DNA of 58,045 nucleotides from Chrysochromulina tobinii (GCA_001275005.1 JWZX01003265.1:1-58045), one strand, 5' to 3'. Positions 48,501 through 58,045 are shown, numbered from the stretch's first letter. Notes: generated by a model from the sequence alone, not told the origin. Numbers and translations are program-made.

Positions 48501-50407
48501 CCAATCTCGAGCGACGGCGCAGTGCTGAAGAAGTGGCGCCTCCAGCTCCAACTCTCTGAGTTTGGAGCAACATTGCTCGACCACGACGCTCGTGAGCTCC
48601 TGCATCTGTCTCTGCGCGGCCTGCGCATTGGACTAGCCCACGATGCGGCAGCGGGTGGGTCGCCTCTCGTCACCTTGAGCTTGGCTCTTGCTTCCATGCA
48701 GCTAGACTGCCAACTTCCCCGGGATGCGGCGAGGGAGGAGGTGCTGCTAGGTGCAGGCGTCGCCGCTCCCGGGGATGCTGTGGAGTTAGACGTGGCCGTG
48801 GCGTTGCACGACTCCATCATAGTTGTTCAGCGTGCGACGCTCAAGTTGCAGGAGGTCTCGCTGCGGCTCGACGAGGAGGCACTCAACACGGTTGCTGCTG
48901 CGATGCTGGGCGTTGGGTTTGCAGAGAGCAACCCGATGCACGATCCCTCTCAAGTCCCTGCGGCCAGGGGAGCGATTCAGCCGTGGCCGCAGCGCTCAGC
49001 TGCCGCTAATGCTCTGCAGACCGAGCTCGGAGGCCTGCTTCGAGAGCGGCAGCAGACCAGCCAGCGACTCTTCGTCCAGAAGCTCCGTCTGGCCGCTGTG
49101 CCTCTCAAGTTCAGCCTGCAGCGCGCCTCCCGACCTGACGCAGACACCGCCACTGCTGCGGCTGATGGCGATGGCCCCTCTGATGGCCCAGCTGAGGCCT
49201 CCGTGATGCGCTGGCTGCGATGGCTTGGCATCACGCTTATTGGTCTTGACGAAGTGCCACTATCGCTACCAGAGGTCACCTTGCTTGGAGCGCTCTTGCC
49301 AGCAGAGTCTCTGCTGCTCGAGGTACAGCAACGGTACGGGCGGGCACTTTTGCAGCAAGCTTACAAAGTTCTCCCCTCTGCTGCGCTGCTCGGGGACCCG
49401 TACGGCCTGCTCCGCACCCTGCGCCAAGGGTGGCACAAGCACTGGCAGACGCTCCGGCACACTCCGTGGCCAATGGTTCCTGCTGTGGCAGTCCAGAGTG
49501 CTGCCATGCTCCTCCGTGCGGGCGCTGCGAGCTTGCTGATGGGCTTCCACAAGTCGCAGCTCGCCCTATCGAGCAGTCTTGATGGCTTGCTTTCGGAGCA
49601 GACCGTTTCCGGCGTCGAGATAGGCCTGCCGGAGGCGTTGCTCCTCGGTGTGGGTGGGCTGGCGCGCGAGACCGTCGCGGGCAATTGAGGCCATGGTCCA
49701 GCGCATCGACGAGCAATGCCCGCTACCAATACCGCCCGCCCTTCAGGCAGTGCTTGGAGTCTTCCTCGTCCCTGTCGGTTTTGTGCGAGCGGCCCAGCGC
49801 CTCGTGCTGCTGCTAACGCTCGGAACGCTGAGCTGGATGCGCACCACCACGGACGCTGTTCGCAGCTTGCTCATGCCCGCGATGACAGACACGGGTCGCG
49901 CGCGAGCGGCTCGTCCGTGTGGCGCGCCGGCTCTGTACCTTATGTGTGGTGCCACGGTGACGAGCCGAGATGTGGCGCCGGCATCCAGCGCACCCGTTGA
50001 GGATGGAGGAGTACACGGCCTCGTGTGCGCTGAGCTGCAGCATCCCGCAGGGACAGTGCTGCTCCTTACGCGGACGCGGCTGCGCTGCCTCGTCGCACGA
50101 GGGGCGCCATGCCTCTGGCGGCGGGGTGGCGCAAGGGACTGCTGCTGTCTGGGACGTGCCACTTGCCGGCCTGCTCTTGGTACAGCAGCGCGGCTGCGAC
50201 GTGCAGATGCTTACTCTCACCGAAGTCGAGGCACCCGATCAGCTGATCGCACGCCAGCAAGTGAGCACACGGAGCGAGGATGAAGCCGCACGGCTGCATG
50301 AGCTGCTACGGCTTGCCGCCCTCAACGCACGGAGCTCGCCAGGTGTCTCCACGTGCCGACTAACACCTCTGGTGAGGGCTAGTGTGCTCCTAACAAAGGA
50401 CCTGTGA
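41000..50407 (+). CDS. VPS13: VPS13-like bridge lipid-transfer protein (four single-base frame breaks)
   Basis: Bridging four breaks gives about 3,135 residues, the usual VPS13 size. The N-terminus is a chorein domain: LESLLLPLVEKLLHPYI, LRREKLRVGVWQGNIVLTDVALRPDAL and LPLTLTRGRVGRMQLCVPWSRL. A long repeating beta-groove region follows, interrupted by polySer and Pro/Arg/Thr repeats. The adaptor-binding (VAB/SHR-BD) region is seen in FVLSNETGTPMVVWI, LVLRNALLCELDYEL and PIVIHNQTRFEVRFKQAG. Late parts include ATG-C-like helices and a C-terminal PH-like end (AAVWDVPLAGLLLVQQRG). VPS13 proteins transfer bulk phospholipid at membrane contact sites. The meaningful frame changes near 46813-46905, 47109-47112, 49683-49684 and 50095-50130. 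The first two need an added base and the last two a removed base, so the net shift is zero. Confidence 0.85.
42312..42362 (+). repeat. 11-bp coding tandem repeat in VPS13
   Basis: CCCGTACCGCA-like units occur four times. Because 11 is not a multiple of three, the repeat cycles through frames, giving the irregular Pro/Arg/Thr/Tyr run PVPRPYRTRTTPVPLP. Confidence 0.85.
42492..42522 (+). repeat. (CAG/AGC)n microsatellite in VPS13
   Basis: About ten AGC units encode polySer in a surface linker. Confidence 0.9.
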
Positions 50408-50688
50408 GTGTCCTGAGTAGTGTAAGTACCGGAGTTAAATAGTTTTCAGTGCGGTGATTGGTTACTTTTCTGGGTAATGCGATCGTGAACATGAACATTA
50501 CGTGTTTCGTGTCCGAGACCGACACCGCTTTCGCACACGGCTCACAGGCCCCAAAACAACAGCAATCAAGAGACCCCCTTCCCCTCCGTACCAAATGAGC
50601 AAATCTGAAATGTAATATCCTCAGGTTCGATCCAGCATGAAATCATATTCATACCCCTCTTATCACCACCAGGAAGCACTTTTCATTC
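50408..50688. other. Intergenic region between VPS13 and kanadaptin
   Basis: 281 bp, AT-richer than the coding flanks. It includes the kanadaptin promoter by position; no element recognized. Confidence 0.5.
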
Positions 50689-53010
50689 ATGAGCACGTCG
50701 GGCATGCTTCCCACACCGTCTCGTGCTGGTGTTCTCGGAGGCAAGATGGGACCGCCACCACTGCCGTGTGCAGTGCCGCGTGCGCTACCACCAGCCGAGG
50801 CGTCGCCAGCGCCTACCACAGCGATAGATTCTGCAGCAGCAGCGTTGCCGAGCGCGCTGTCGTACACGCCGCCTCCATGGTCGGCGCCGCCCTCATCTAC
50901 CTTCACATTGGAAGCCATCAAGGACGGCTTGGTTGTAGAGGCGCTCGACGTATCGGCCCGCCCTTACTACGTGATAGGCCGCCATCCGTCGACCGCCGAC
51001 CTCGTCGTGGCACACCCCTCAGTCTCTCGGCAGCACGCCGTGCTGCAATTCCGGGACACAGGCGAGGCGTTCTTGTTCGACCTCGGCTCGACCCATGGCA
51101 CCACCATCAACAAGCAGGCCGTGCCTGCACGCACGTACGTGGCCGTGCGCGTTGGTGCGATGATCCGGCTGGGCCAATCCTCGCGAACGCTCTGCTTGAT
51201 GGGCGACGCCAACCCTGCGCATGAGTCGGACACGGATGCCGCCGCCGCCGCCGCCGCCGCCGCCGCTCGAACGGTCGCGCAAGAGCAGCGCGCCGAGCAG
51301 CGAGCGGCGCGCATCGCGGCGCAGACGGGTCGCTCTCGCGTCACCGAGTCGGACCTGCATGCCGCGGGCGCGGGCTGGGGCTTTGATGAAGATGCGGTGG
51401 ACGGCGATGCCGCGGCAGAGGCGGACGAGGACAGTCTGGGTGCGTTCAGCTTCGAACAACTCAGTGCGCAGGCGAAGGCCAAGGGCTTGCCACTCACCGC
51501 AAAGCAGGAGCGACTCGTGGAGCAGCTCGACAAGCGCGTCACCAAGATGGAACACGTCAAGCACGAGACGGAGCGTATCGCCGCTAAGGAGGTGGAAGGG
51601 CTCAGTGAGGGTCAAAGCGCTCAGATCGAGCGCAACGCGCGAGCGCTCGCTCAGCTGAGCGAGCAGGTGGAGAGCATCAAGGAGCAGCTCAGTGTGACCC
51701 TGCGCGACCAGCTCGGGATGCGGCGCATGCTCGACGGCAAGGCTGCCGAGGTGGTGGCCGAGCGCGTGCGCGGGAGCGACGACGAGTACGCCGACAGCGA
51801 TGGCGATGATGATTACTTTGACCGAACGGCGTCGCACCGCGGCCGCGGCACCGCCCACAGCCGGCAGCAGCAGCAGCCCAAGGCGGGGCCACACGCCTCG
51901 GGCAGAGGAGGCGGCGAGGCCTCTGCCGAGTCGGAGGCGAGCCTACGCGCCAAGCTCTCAGCGACGCAGGCGGAACGCGTCGAGGTGGTGCTCGCCTCCG
52001 ACGCACTCTCAGCGGAGCGCGCTGCACTCGAGACGCAGGCTGCCGCCGACCCACTCGAAGCGTACATGCTCGCCAATACGGCCGAGATGCACAGCCGACG
52101 CGCGCGCGAGCTATCGAGCCGCCTCGAAGCACTCACGGCCGACGAGGCACGGCTCCGGAAGCTCATCGCTTTTGTGGCGCCTGCTTTGTCCTCGCTACCC
52201 CCTGCCAGCGCGGCCGCTGCTGCGCACGCTGCCACGTCGCTCGCTGCCCCGCCATCCATGGCAGCCAGCACGAAACGGCCCGCCCCCATGCCTCTCGACC
52301 CCGTGCCTCGAGGGCTTCCTTCCCCTGCCGAGGACGGAAGTGACGAACGGACGTCGACAGCCAAGCGCGCGCGTGCCGCGACGGAGGCGGCAGAGTCTGC
52401 GGAGCAGGATAGCGTGGCGTCAGTTGCGGGGCCACCCAAGCCTAGGAGCGCAAGTGAGCACTTCCGCTCCCAGTACGCCGCCGCGGTCAGCTCGCTGACA
52501 ACCTCGGGTCCCATCTCGGTCGCGGCGATCGACGTCCCGGCCGACGCCGGCAGTAGCAACAGAGCTGGAGGCAACAATTATGCGGCAGACGAGGCGCAGG
52601 CGACCGGCGAAGCTCGGAGTGGCCTTGGCTTCGGAGCCGCGCGCCCAGATGCAGCGAGGGTGGACAGCGCGCGCCAAGCAATGCTCGCTGCGCAGGCGCA
52701 AGCGAAGCGCGAGGCAGCCTTGGCGCCCGGCCTGAATCTGACATCAGGCCAGCCGCTTTCAGCCGTGCACCCGCCTCTCGCTCCTCCGCCTGGTGGGCCC
52801 AAGCGCGGGCCGTCGATGCCACCGCCACCGCCTGCTGCCGCCAGACGGGCGGCGGGCGGCGCGAATCAGCAAACGGGACGGCGCGCGCACGACGAAGAAG
52901 CCCTGGAGAAGGACGCACCAATGTGCACGAGCGACGAGTTTGAATGGCGACCGCCATTGGAGCAGGATGGCAGCGGACAGACGGCGTTAAATAAAAGGCT
53001 GGGCTATTGA
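50689..53010 (+). CDS. SLC4A1AP: Kanadaptin-like FHA-domain protein
   Basis: A protein of 773 residues. An FHA domain at about 70-170 has all family marks: YYVIGRHPSTADLVVAHPSVSRQHAVLQF, then DLGSTHGTTINKQ and RVGAMIRLG. These include the Arg-Ser-His phosphopeptide contacts. Downstream come an Ala-rich helix, coiled-coil segments and the acidic DDEYADSDGDDDYFDRT block, DPLEAYM, and a C-terminus EWRPPLEQDGSGQTALNKRLGY-type, which is the kanadaptin end signature. Kanadaptin was named as an AE1 transporter partner. In most eukaryotes it is nuclear and associated with RNA-processing complexes, so the transport name should not be taken literally. Low-complexity additions, such as a polyAla run from GCC repeats at 51240-51266, are typical of this genome. 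Confidence 0.9.
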   Translation: MSTSGMLPTPSRAGVLGGKMGPPPLPCAVPRALPPAEASPAPTTAIDSAAAALPSALSYTPPPWSAPPSSTFTLEAIKDGLVVEALDVSARPYYVIGRHPSTADLVVAHPSVSRQHAVLQFRDTGEAFLFDLGSTHGTTINKQAVPARTYVAVRVGAMIRLGQSSRTLCLMGDANPAHESDTDAAAAAAAAAARTVAQEQRAEQRAARIAAQTGRSRVTESDLHAAGAGWGFDEDAVDGDAAAEADEDSLGAFSFEQLSAQAKAKGLPLTAKQERLVEQLDKRVTKMEHVKHETERIAAKEVEGLSEGQSAQIERNARALAQLSEQVESIKEQLSVTLRDQLGMRRMLDGKAAEVVAERVRGSDDEYADSDGDDDYFDRTASHRGRGTAHSRQQQQPKAGPHASGRGGGEASAESEASLRAKLSATQAERVEVVLASDALSAERAALETQAAADPLEAYMLANTAEMHSRRARELSSRLEALTADEARLRKLIAFVAPALSSLPPASAAAAAHAATSLAAPPSMAASTKRPAPMPLDPVPRGLPSPAEDGSDERTSTAKRARAATEAAESAEQDSVASVAGPPKPRSASEHFRSQYAAAVSSLTTSGPISVAAIDVPADAGSSNRAGGNNYAADEAQATGEARSGLGFGAARPDAARVDSARQAMLAAQAQAKREAALAPGLNLTSGQPLSAVHPPLAPPPGGPKRGPSMPPPPPAAARRAAGGANQQTGRRAHDEEALEKDAPMCTSDEFEWRPPLEQDGSGQTALNKRLGY

Positions 53011-53703
53011 TACAATCATGCGGCTGAGCCTACATCATGTAGTTTGCGCTTGCGGTTGGTTACGCGCTGCGAGGTGTATTGCCCTATCTGCCCCCGGGAC
53101 CGGCCCGGCGGCGGAGCCGGCCGGTGAGCCGAAATGTAACCGGGGAAAATGAGGGAGCGCCGCTATAGATGAAGAGTCTACGGGGCCAAGTCAACTAAGT
53201 GTTTCCCGCCCAAATCGCCAGGGCGATTCCCGGAAGCCGGATTCCCGCGCACACGTACGCCGCGCGCGGGAGTCAGCAGCGAGAGCGGACGTCCGAACGA
53301 TGCCGATCCCGGAACGTGCGAAATGGTGCGTATCCGAACGCGCTGTTCACCGCGTATTCAGGCGCGGCACGGTTGATCCCGCGGCGGCTTACGTCTGGCT
53401 CGGCCATCAGGAAGCCCCCAGACGCCAGATCGAGCCCCCGCCAGACGGCCCAGCCACGCGACGGGAGCAGGCCTGCTCAAAGCGAGCCAAACGCTTCACA
53501 GGCGGGCGCGACTCCCGCCCACCCCCCTCCCCCCTCCAACTCATCTCTGACCCGCATCCCTCGAACCAAACCCCTCACGGCTGGGGCGGCGCCTGCTCGC
53601 TGCTCCGGAGTCCGGTGCTCAAGGACCTACCCGACGAGCTACCCCACGCCACGCATGGATGGCATGAGTATTGCGAGTGGCGTTGACTTCGTCCACTTGT
53701 CGC
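53011..53703. other. Intergenic region between convergent genes
   Basis: About 690 bp between the 3' ends of kanadaptin and the coiled-coil/ARM gene. It includes a GC-rich foldback near 53098-53130 (ACCGGCCCGGC with GCCGGCCGGT). An open frame at 53199-53846 lacks motifs and overlaps the next gene, so it is not annotated. Confidence 0.5.
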
Positions 53704-55338
53704 TTAGCTCGGAGTGGACGGCACGACGACCCCGGGAGACGCATACTGCACAGCGAACCCAGCCGAAGACGTGTGGCTGCCCGGTGTATCCGGAGTCCCG
53801 TGCGTGCTGTCGGGCTCGGTGTTGTGCAGCATCGAGCGCAGGTTGAAGCGCACGAAGTCGGTGCTGCTATCAGCGGTCGCCAGCTCGTGCAGGAGGACAT
53901 GCACGGCCCTCCGCAGGCCGCTCGTCTCAAAGAGCGAACGATACGCTGGCCGAGAGCTCAGCCGTTGGAGAAGGATGCTCACGCATGCCGCGAGCGAATC
54001 CTCCCCCTCAGCGGCACCTGCTGAAGTCAGTGCAGCGATGGCCGCGCGAAAAAAGGCTGGCGTCGCAAGTCGGTTCATGGGTGCAGTCGTGTTGCCAGGC
54101 GCACTTAGGTTGGGCGGCGCCGCGCAGAGGCCGAGCAGTGCCGCGGCTGCTGGTCGGGCGAGCGAGGAGCGCGTCGAGCCGATCAGTGGAACGAGCTCGT
54201 CCACAGCCCCAAGCCGTAGTAGAGCAGCCCGCGAGGCCGGGTCAGAGGCGAGGCGTCGCAGGCAGCTCAGAGCTTCGCACGCATCGCGCACGCCACCGCC
54301 AGCGGCACCGGCTCCACCGTGCGACCCCTGTTGCGCACGCATGCTTAGGCGCAGAAGCATCAGGGCGGCGAGAGGTGCCGCCGGATGTGACGACGCGACG
54401 GCGCGTCCAAAGAGAGGCTCCGCGTCCTGGGCAGCGGCACGAGCCAGGTGGCGTCGCAAGCGCCTCTCCCACTGCGGCAGAGCGTGCTCTAGCGCTGGCG
54501 CGGCAGAGGCATGGGCACTCGTGTCATCCGAGTCCAGCCCGTTTCTGAGCATGCACAGGAGCCGCCAGCATTGAGAGACGCCGAGCCCTTGGTCGTTCAG
54601 CAGTGCGTCGGCAGCGCCCGGGAGTGCACGGCGTCGAGCGGCCTGGAGTGCCGCCGCGGCCGCGGGCAGTATGGAGCTTCCTGGTTGAGCAGTCGACGAG
54701 GGACCCTTGTCGGCGGGGTCCTTGTCAGAGACTGCGGCATCGAGCTCGAGGAGCAAGGCGGACGTTAGGTCACGCGCCCTGCTCAGCTGGTAGTGCTGGC
54801 GTTGAGAGGAGAGGTGAGATGGCACATCGCCGCCTTCGACAGACTGAGGTGCCTCGGACGGCGCTCCGACCCCTTGGGCCGCCGTCGGCTTGAGAGGCAC
54901 GCGCAGCACTGCCCGGTTTTTTGACGGCACCTCACGTGCCTTTGCGCTGGGCATGCGCAGATGCTCACACTGCTGCTTGAGAGCTCCGCAAGCTGTTTGG
55001 AGGCGCTGGACGTGCGCGTCGGCGGCGGCATCCAATCGCTCACGCCCTGCTTGGATGAGGCGTTGCGCTTCTTTCTCGAGCAGCGTGCGCAACATCACGC
55101 AGTCTTTCTCGCTGCGCGCCACAGCAACTTCACGAGCCTCGACATTTGCCTCCGTGTCTTGAACTGCGGCTTCGCGAGCTTCAACTGCAGCTTCACGTGC
55201 CTCGACTTTGTCCAGCCGCTTTTGCAAGGCCGCCGCACGGTGCGACAGTGCATTACTCAAGGCCACGAGCTCGGCATGCGCCTCAGCCAGCAATGCTGGC
55301 GTGATCGTTGCCTGCACGGAATATGGGACGGCGCTCAT
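53704..55338 (-). CDS. Coiled-coil protein with C-terminal ARM-like repeats
   Basis: A protein of 544 residues. An N-terminal coiled coil (about 15-120) contains a strikingly regular heptad series, VEAREAAVEAREAAVQ then ANVEAREVAV. A low-complexity linker follows. From about 230 to 500 the text is made of Ala/Leu helices of ARM/HEAT character (APLAALMLLRLSM, CEALSCLRRLASDPASRAALLRLGAVDELVPLIGS, AAAALLGLCA, AACVSILLQRLSSRPAYRSLF). The segment ending LLRLGAVDELVPLI is a good armadillo match. No named orthologue recognized. A scaffold function, possibly ciliary or centriolar, is a guess from the architecture. Confidence 0.65.
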   Translation of the reverse strand: MSAVPYSVQATITPALLAEAHAELVALSNALSHRAAALQKRLDKVEAREAAVEAREAAVQDTEANVEAREVAVARSEKDCVMLRTLLEKEAQRLIQAGRERLDAAADAHVQRLQTACGALKQQCEHLRMPSAKAREVPSKNRAVLRVPLKPTAAQGVGAPSEAPQSVEGGDVPSHLSSQRQHYQLSRARDLTSALLLELDAAVSDKDPADKGPSSTAQPGSSILPAAAAALQAARRRALPGAADALLNDQGLGVSQCWRLLCMLRNGLDSDDTSAHASAAPALEHALPQWERRLRRHLARAAAQDAEPLFGRAVASSHPAAPLAALMLLRLSMRAQQGSHGGAGAAGGGVRDACEALSCLRRLASDPASRAALLRLGAVDELVPLIGSTRSSLARPAAAALLGLCAAPPNLSAPGNTTAPMNRLATPAFFRAAIAALTSAGAAEGEDSLAACVSILLQRLSSRPAYRSLFETSGLRRAVHVLLHELATADSSTDFVRFNLRSMLHNTEPDSTHGTPDTPGSHTSSAGFAVQYASPGVVVPSTPS

Positions 55339-55704
55339 GGATTAGCTTCGTACTCCCGCCGAGGCGCTGCGCCGGGCGGAAATGTGCATTTGCGCTCCCG
55401 GCGCGCGCGCTGAATGACAAATCCCAGTGTACACGCGCCGCACGCATCATGACGCACACGGGAACGCACGCATCACCGAATGCGACTCACACATGGGGAC
55501 TACTCGGGGGCCGCCACACACCGACCGTCAGTCCAACTCCACCGCGGTCGCGATAGCGGCGATCAGCGCTGCCTCCAAGCTACAAAGCATGCAGTCTATT
55601 ATTATGATTTGGAAGGAGTACGCCATCGCAGCGTGTGTCCTCGCAACGGCCAGTGCAGCGGTTCAGGTTGCATGGTCGATGCAGCATGTCAGCGAGGTTA
55701 CGCA
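55339..55704. other. Intergenic region between two minus-strand genes
   Basis: About 365 bp including the 5' flank of the coiled-coil/ARM gene. Nothing recognized. Confidence 0.5.
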
Positions 55705-56535
55705 TCAATAGGGCCGCTGCTCGAAAGAATGATCCCGCGACAGCATCATGGGCACGGGGCGGTCGCCACCTCGGTTCGGCATTGCGTAGGGCGCAGTGTT
55801 CGGATAGCGGGATGACATTGCCATCGACGCCGCCGTTGGCGCGTGCATTTCCATGTGCCCGTGGGAAGGCGTTTGCAGCGGCAGCATGGGCATGTGCGTG
55901 GACGCCGGCGCGGACTCAACGTAGTAGGCGCCGCTTTCGGCCACATTAGCCTTGGACGCATAGTCGGCCACGGCTGACAGGTCGTTGAGCGGGTTGTAGT
56001 CGCTGCTCATCGCCATTAATGTCGACGGCGTCGCGCCGATCTGCTGCAGTGCCGAGCGCTCCGTGTCTGCGAGCTGCCTCTCGAGATCGCCTGCCCGCTG
56101 GCGCAGCGCCTCCACAGAGTACGTACTGTCAGAGGCGCTGCCGGCCCGGCGTCGGGGCACCTTCTCCGCCTCTCCGGGCGCCACACGGCCCAGTGCCTCA
56201 CGGAGCGCCGCCACCTCGCGCTCGAGCTCATCGCACACGCCGAGCACCTCCTGCTTCACGTGCAGGGTCTCGCGGAGGAGCTGCTGCAGCTGCTGAAGTG
56301 ATTTGGCGCCTTGCAAAATGCGGGCAGCCTGCTCGCAGTGAGTTTGCTCGAGCCGGCGCACCTGCGCCCGCGCGATCTGCGCCTGACGCTGCGTTACCTC
56401 GATTGTGCGCTGATCCTGCGCACGCTGATACAGCTGCGCCTCAAGCCGGCGAGCCTGACGTTGGAACATGTCGTTCAGCATGTCCATGCCCGCAACGCTC
56501 TCCGACCGAACCGGGTCACCCAGTGGCGAACGCAT
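55705..56535 (-). CDS. Coiled-coil hypothetical protein
   Basis: A protein of 276 residues. Residues about 17-120 form a Gln/Arg/Glu-rich coiled coil (MFQRQARRLEAQLYQRAQDQRTIEVTQRQ, LQQLQQLLRETL, LEREVAALREAL), with a second short one at 140-165. The C-terminal 110 residues are disordered and rich in Met, Pro, Ser and Tyr. No family recognized. The reading is supported by heptad regularity absent from the other frames. Confidence 0.55.
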   Translation of the reverse strand: MRSPLGDPVRSESVAGMDMLNDMFQRQARRLEAQLYQRAQDQRTIEVTQRQAQIARAQVRRLEQTHCEQAARILQGAKSLQQLQQLLRETLHVKQEVLGVCDELEREVAALREALGRVAPGEAEKVPRRRAGSASDSTYSVEALRQRAGDLERQLADTERSALQQIGATPSTLMAMSSDYNPLNDLSAVADYASKANVAESGAYYVESAPASTHMPMLPLQTPSHGHMEMHAPTAASMAMSSRYPNTAPYAMPNRGGDRPVPMMLSRDHSFEQRPY

Positions 56536-57474
56536 CCCTGCGGACGCGTGGTAGGGGGCGCACGAACTCGCTCAGCACGCAACGACCGCGGATACGCCAA
56601 CACAAAAGCTGGGCACCCCACTCTGTCACGCAGGCAGGCGGTCCTGCCAGTGGCGTCCTCTGAACGGTCCGGCAAAGCGCCTCGCGCTGGCAGTGCCGCG
56701 TGGCACGCCAGGCGTATGCGAGGCCCGCAATAGCAATGTAGCAACATGCTCAAACGGATGTGCTTTGTGGTGGCTCGCACCTTGCAACGTTGATGGGATC
56801 CCCTCGAGGGAGCGGCGCAATGCCTCGGCTGAGAGCCCATCAGGAGCCTGCGCAATCGGCCCGAACCCAAGTCAGTGCTCTGCTGGAGAGGCCAGGCAGG
56901 TGTTCGCTCGATCGGCGGAGCGCGCGCGTACCGAGCCCATGCGCGGACTGGTCCCCGAGAGTCGAGGCTCCATAAGAAAGATGCTTAGATGGTTTAGAGA
57001 GATTCTCGGCTTCGTCTCGGCACGCCCTCGCAGCAGATTCCCACCAGCCGACATCTAAATGAGGGCGAGTTGACCTAAATGAGCTCTGAAATGAGGGCGA
57101 GATTGTAGTGGAAAAAATGACAAGTCAAGGGAACGAGTTTGTGTGTGCCTCAGAACAGATGATATGATGACTCCCCGCGGTTCTCGGCGTCATCGAGCCA
57201 TGCTCCTCAGACACGGAGACCGGCTGACGCAACTGCGGCAAATTTGGGGCCTGGGTCCCTGCTCGCCTCGCTGCACGGTGTGCTCGCTGCTCGGTCGCGT
57301 CCTGCCCTCGCCTCCATCAGCTCATTCTCTCGAACCTCACTTGCCGTCGCCCTGTAGTGCGCGTCGGGCGCCACCCTGCTCCAGTCTGGGTTGGTTCACA
57401 GCCTGGGCTGCTTCACAGCCTGGGCTGGTTCTGCTGCTCTTTTTCGAGAACGTGGTGACGATGGCACGCCTTGT
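56536..57474. other. Intergenic region with short direct repeats
   Basis: About 940 bp. AAATGAGGGCGAG occurs at 57058-57070 and 57089-57101, and TTCACAGCCTGGGCTG at 57395-57410 and 57412-57427 (17-bp period). No gene supported. Confidence 0.55.
57395..57427. repeat. 17-bp tandem repeat
   Basis: Two copies of TTCACAGCCTGGGCTG separated by one base, about 50 bp beyond the Rpn10 stop codon. Confidence 0.85.
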
Positions 57475-58045
57475 CTACTTGGGCCCGCCCTCCTTCTTCT
57501 CCCCCTCTTTCGTCTCCGGGTTGGAGGGCATCGCGTTGATGACGGCCTGGGGATCGACGCCCGGGAGCGAGCCGAGCACTGACTGCAAGAAGCTCGCATC
57601 CTGGAACATGGTCAGGTCGGAGGCGGCCGAGCCCGCGGGCGCCGCGGGCGTGGCTGCGGCCTGCTGCGACATGGACATGGCCAGCGCCAGCTGCATCTCC
57701 TCGTCCATGTCCTCGTTGGCGTCGCCCATATCGACGTCGGCGGGGAGCGGTGCGGCGGGGGGCGGGATGGGCGGCGGCGGCGACGGTTCGACTAGCCCAG
57801 CGCGGATGACGGGCGGCGGCGCGCCGGGCGTGGCCGCCGGCCCGGTCGCGGTCGGAGTGACCATCGACGACGACCCCGGGACAGTCTCCGCCTGGCTCAT
57901 GGCGATGGCAGCTTCGAGCAGTGCGGCCTCGTCCATGTCGGCGCCGCCAGCCTCGGCCATCGGCGCGTCGGCGGACGTGGATCCCGCCGCGGCGCCACCG
58001 GCCGCCGCCTCGCCGCTGCCGCCGGCCGCGGCCTCCGCCTTGGCC
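57475..58045 (-). CDS. RPN10: 26S proteasome subunit Rpn10/PSMD4, C-terminal part (5' end outside window)
   Basis: The frame is open to the right edge and stops at TAG (57475-57477). Two ubiquitin-interacting motifs are visible: DEAALLEAAIAMSQ and DEEMQLALAMSMSQ, each with acidic cap, Ala and Ser core. They are separated by a Pro-rich linker. The end FLQSVLGSLPGVDPQAV, then EGEKKEG, matches the conserved C-terminus of Rpn10 (LPGVDP followed by a Lys/Glu tail). Rpn10 captures polyubiquitinated substrates on the proteasome lid-base junction; its N-terminal VWA domain must lie beyond the window. The Gly/Ala-rich stretch near the edge (GGSGEAAAGGAAAG) is a linker after the VWA domain. Confidence 0.85.
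   Translation of the reverse strand, partial: AKAEAAAGGSGEAAAGGAAAGSTSADAPMAEAGGADMDEAALLEAAIAMSQAETVPGSSSMVTPTATGPAATPGAPPPVIRAGLVEPSPPPPIPPPAAPLPADVDMGDANEDMDEEMQLALAMSMSQQAAATPAAPAGSAASDLTMFQDASFLQSVLGSLPGVDPQAVINAMPSNPETKEGEKKEGGPK

Noticed and set aside
50624..50633. GGTTCGATCC resembling a tRNA T-arm
   Set aside because: No cloverleaf pairing or acceptor stem around it; the surroundings are AT-rich and unstructured.
53199..53846. 215-codon + strand frame
   Set aside because: No motif, and it overlaps the well-supported minus-strand coiled-coil/ARM gene.

Overview
The window is nuclear DNA of a GC-rich eukaryote, most likely a single-celled alga with a complex (secondary or tertiary) plastid. 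A haptophyte fits best and a stramenopile alga is the main alternative. The reasons are long genes that are almost all single-exon, Pro/Ser/Ala-rich low-complexity tracts, eukaryote-only families (kanadaptin, VPS13, CARMIL-type LRR, RBR ligase, Rpn10), and a second-compartment CDC48 whose N-terminus looks like a signal peptide plus transit-like leader. The species assignment is inference.

Layout: 1-379, the C-terminal end of a gene with a PNK-type FHA domain (+). 564-1463, an Rsa3-like ribosome-assembly protein (+). 1.5-3.2 kb, non-coding DNA with repeats. 3230-4060, a membrane-anchored methyltransferase (-), head-to-head with 4266-6158, an RBR-type E3 ligase (+). 6354-7022, an uncertain disordered ORF (+). 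7145-8608, a GT34-like glycosyltransferase (+). 9975-16566, a giant protein joining a NEK-type kinase, a CARMIL-like PH/LRR module and a villin headpiece (+, one frame break). 16897-18051, a GT17 N-acetylglucosaminyltransferase (-), head-to-head with 18221-21157, an ADP-ribosyltransferase with an RIIa/Dpy-30-like N-terminus (+, one intron). 22011-23108, a hypothetical protein with EF-hand-like helices (+). 23923-25314, an LRR plus EF-hand protein (+). 26853-28799, cytosolic HSP70 (-). 29783-31722, a beta-helix protein followed in another frame by a membrane segment and Pro-rich tail (+). 31938-33542, a coiled-coil protein (-). 33940-36654, CDC48/p97 with a bipartite leader (-). 37221-39035, phosphoacetylglucosamine mutase with an inserted Dpy-30/RIIa-like motif (-). 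39581-40816, a ubiquitin-specific protease (-), head-to-head with 41000-50407, a full-length VPS13-like lipid-transfer protein (+, four single-base frame breaks). 50689-53010, kanadaptin (+). 53704-55338 and 55705-56535, two coiled-coil proteins, the first with ARM-like repeats (-). 57475-58045, the C-terminal end of Rpn10 (-).

Themes: many genes serve protein quality control (RBR ligase, HSP70, CDC48, USP, Rpn10) or glycan and UDP-GlcNAc metabolism (GT34-like, GT17, AGM1). These are probably independent housekeeping neighbours rather than an operon-like unit. The most unusual items are the kinase-CARMIL-headpiece fusion, the docking-type (RIIa/Dpy-30) segments on two unrelated enzymes, the CDC48 leader, and a cluster of TACATGTA palindromes between HSP70 and the beta-helix gene. 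Several long genes switch reading frame at homopolymers. Where the full-length product can be judged (VPS13, CARMIL fusion) this looks more like assembly indels than gene decay.
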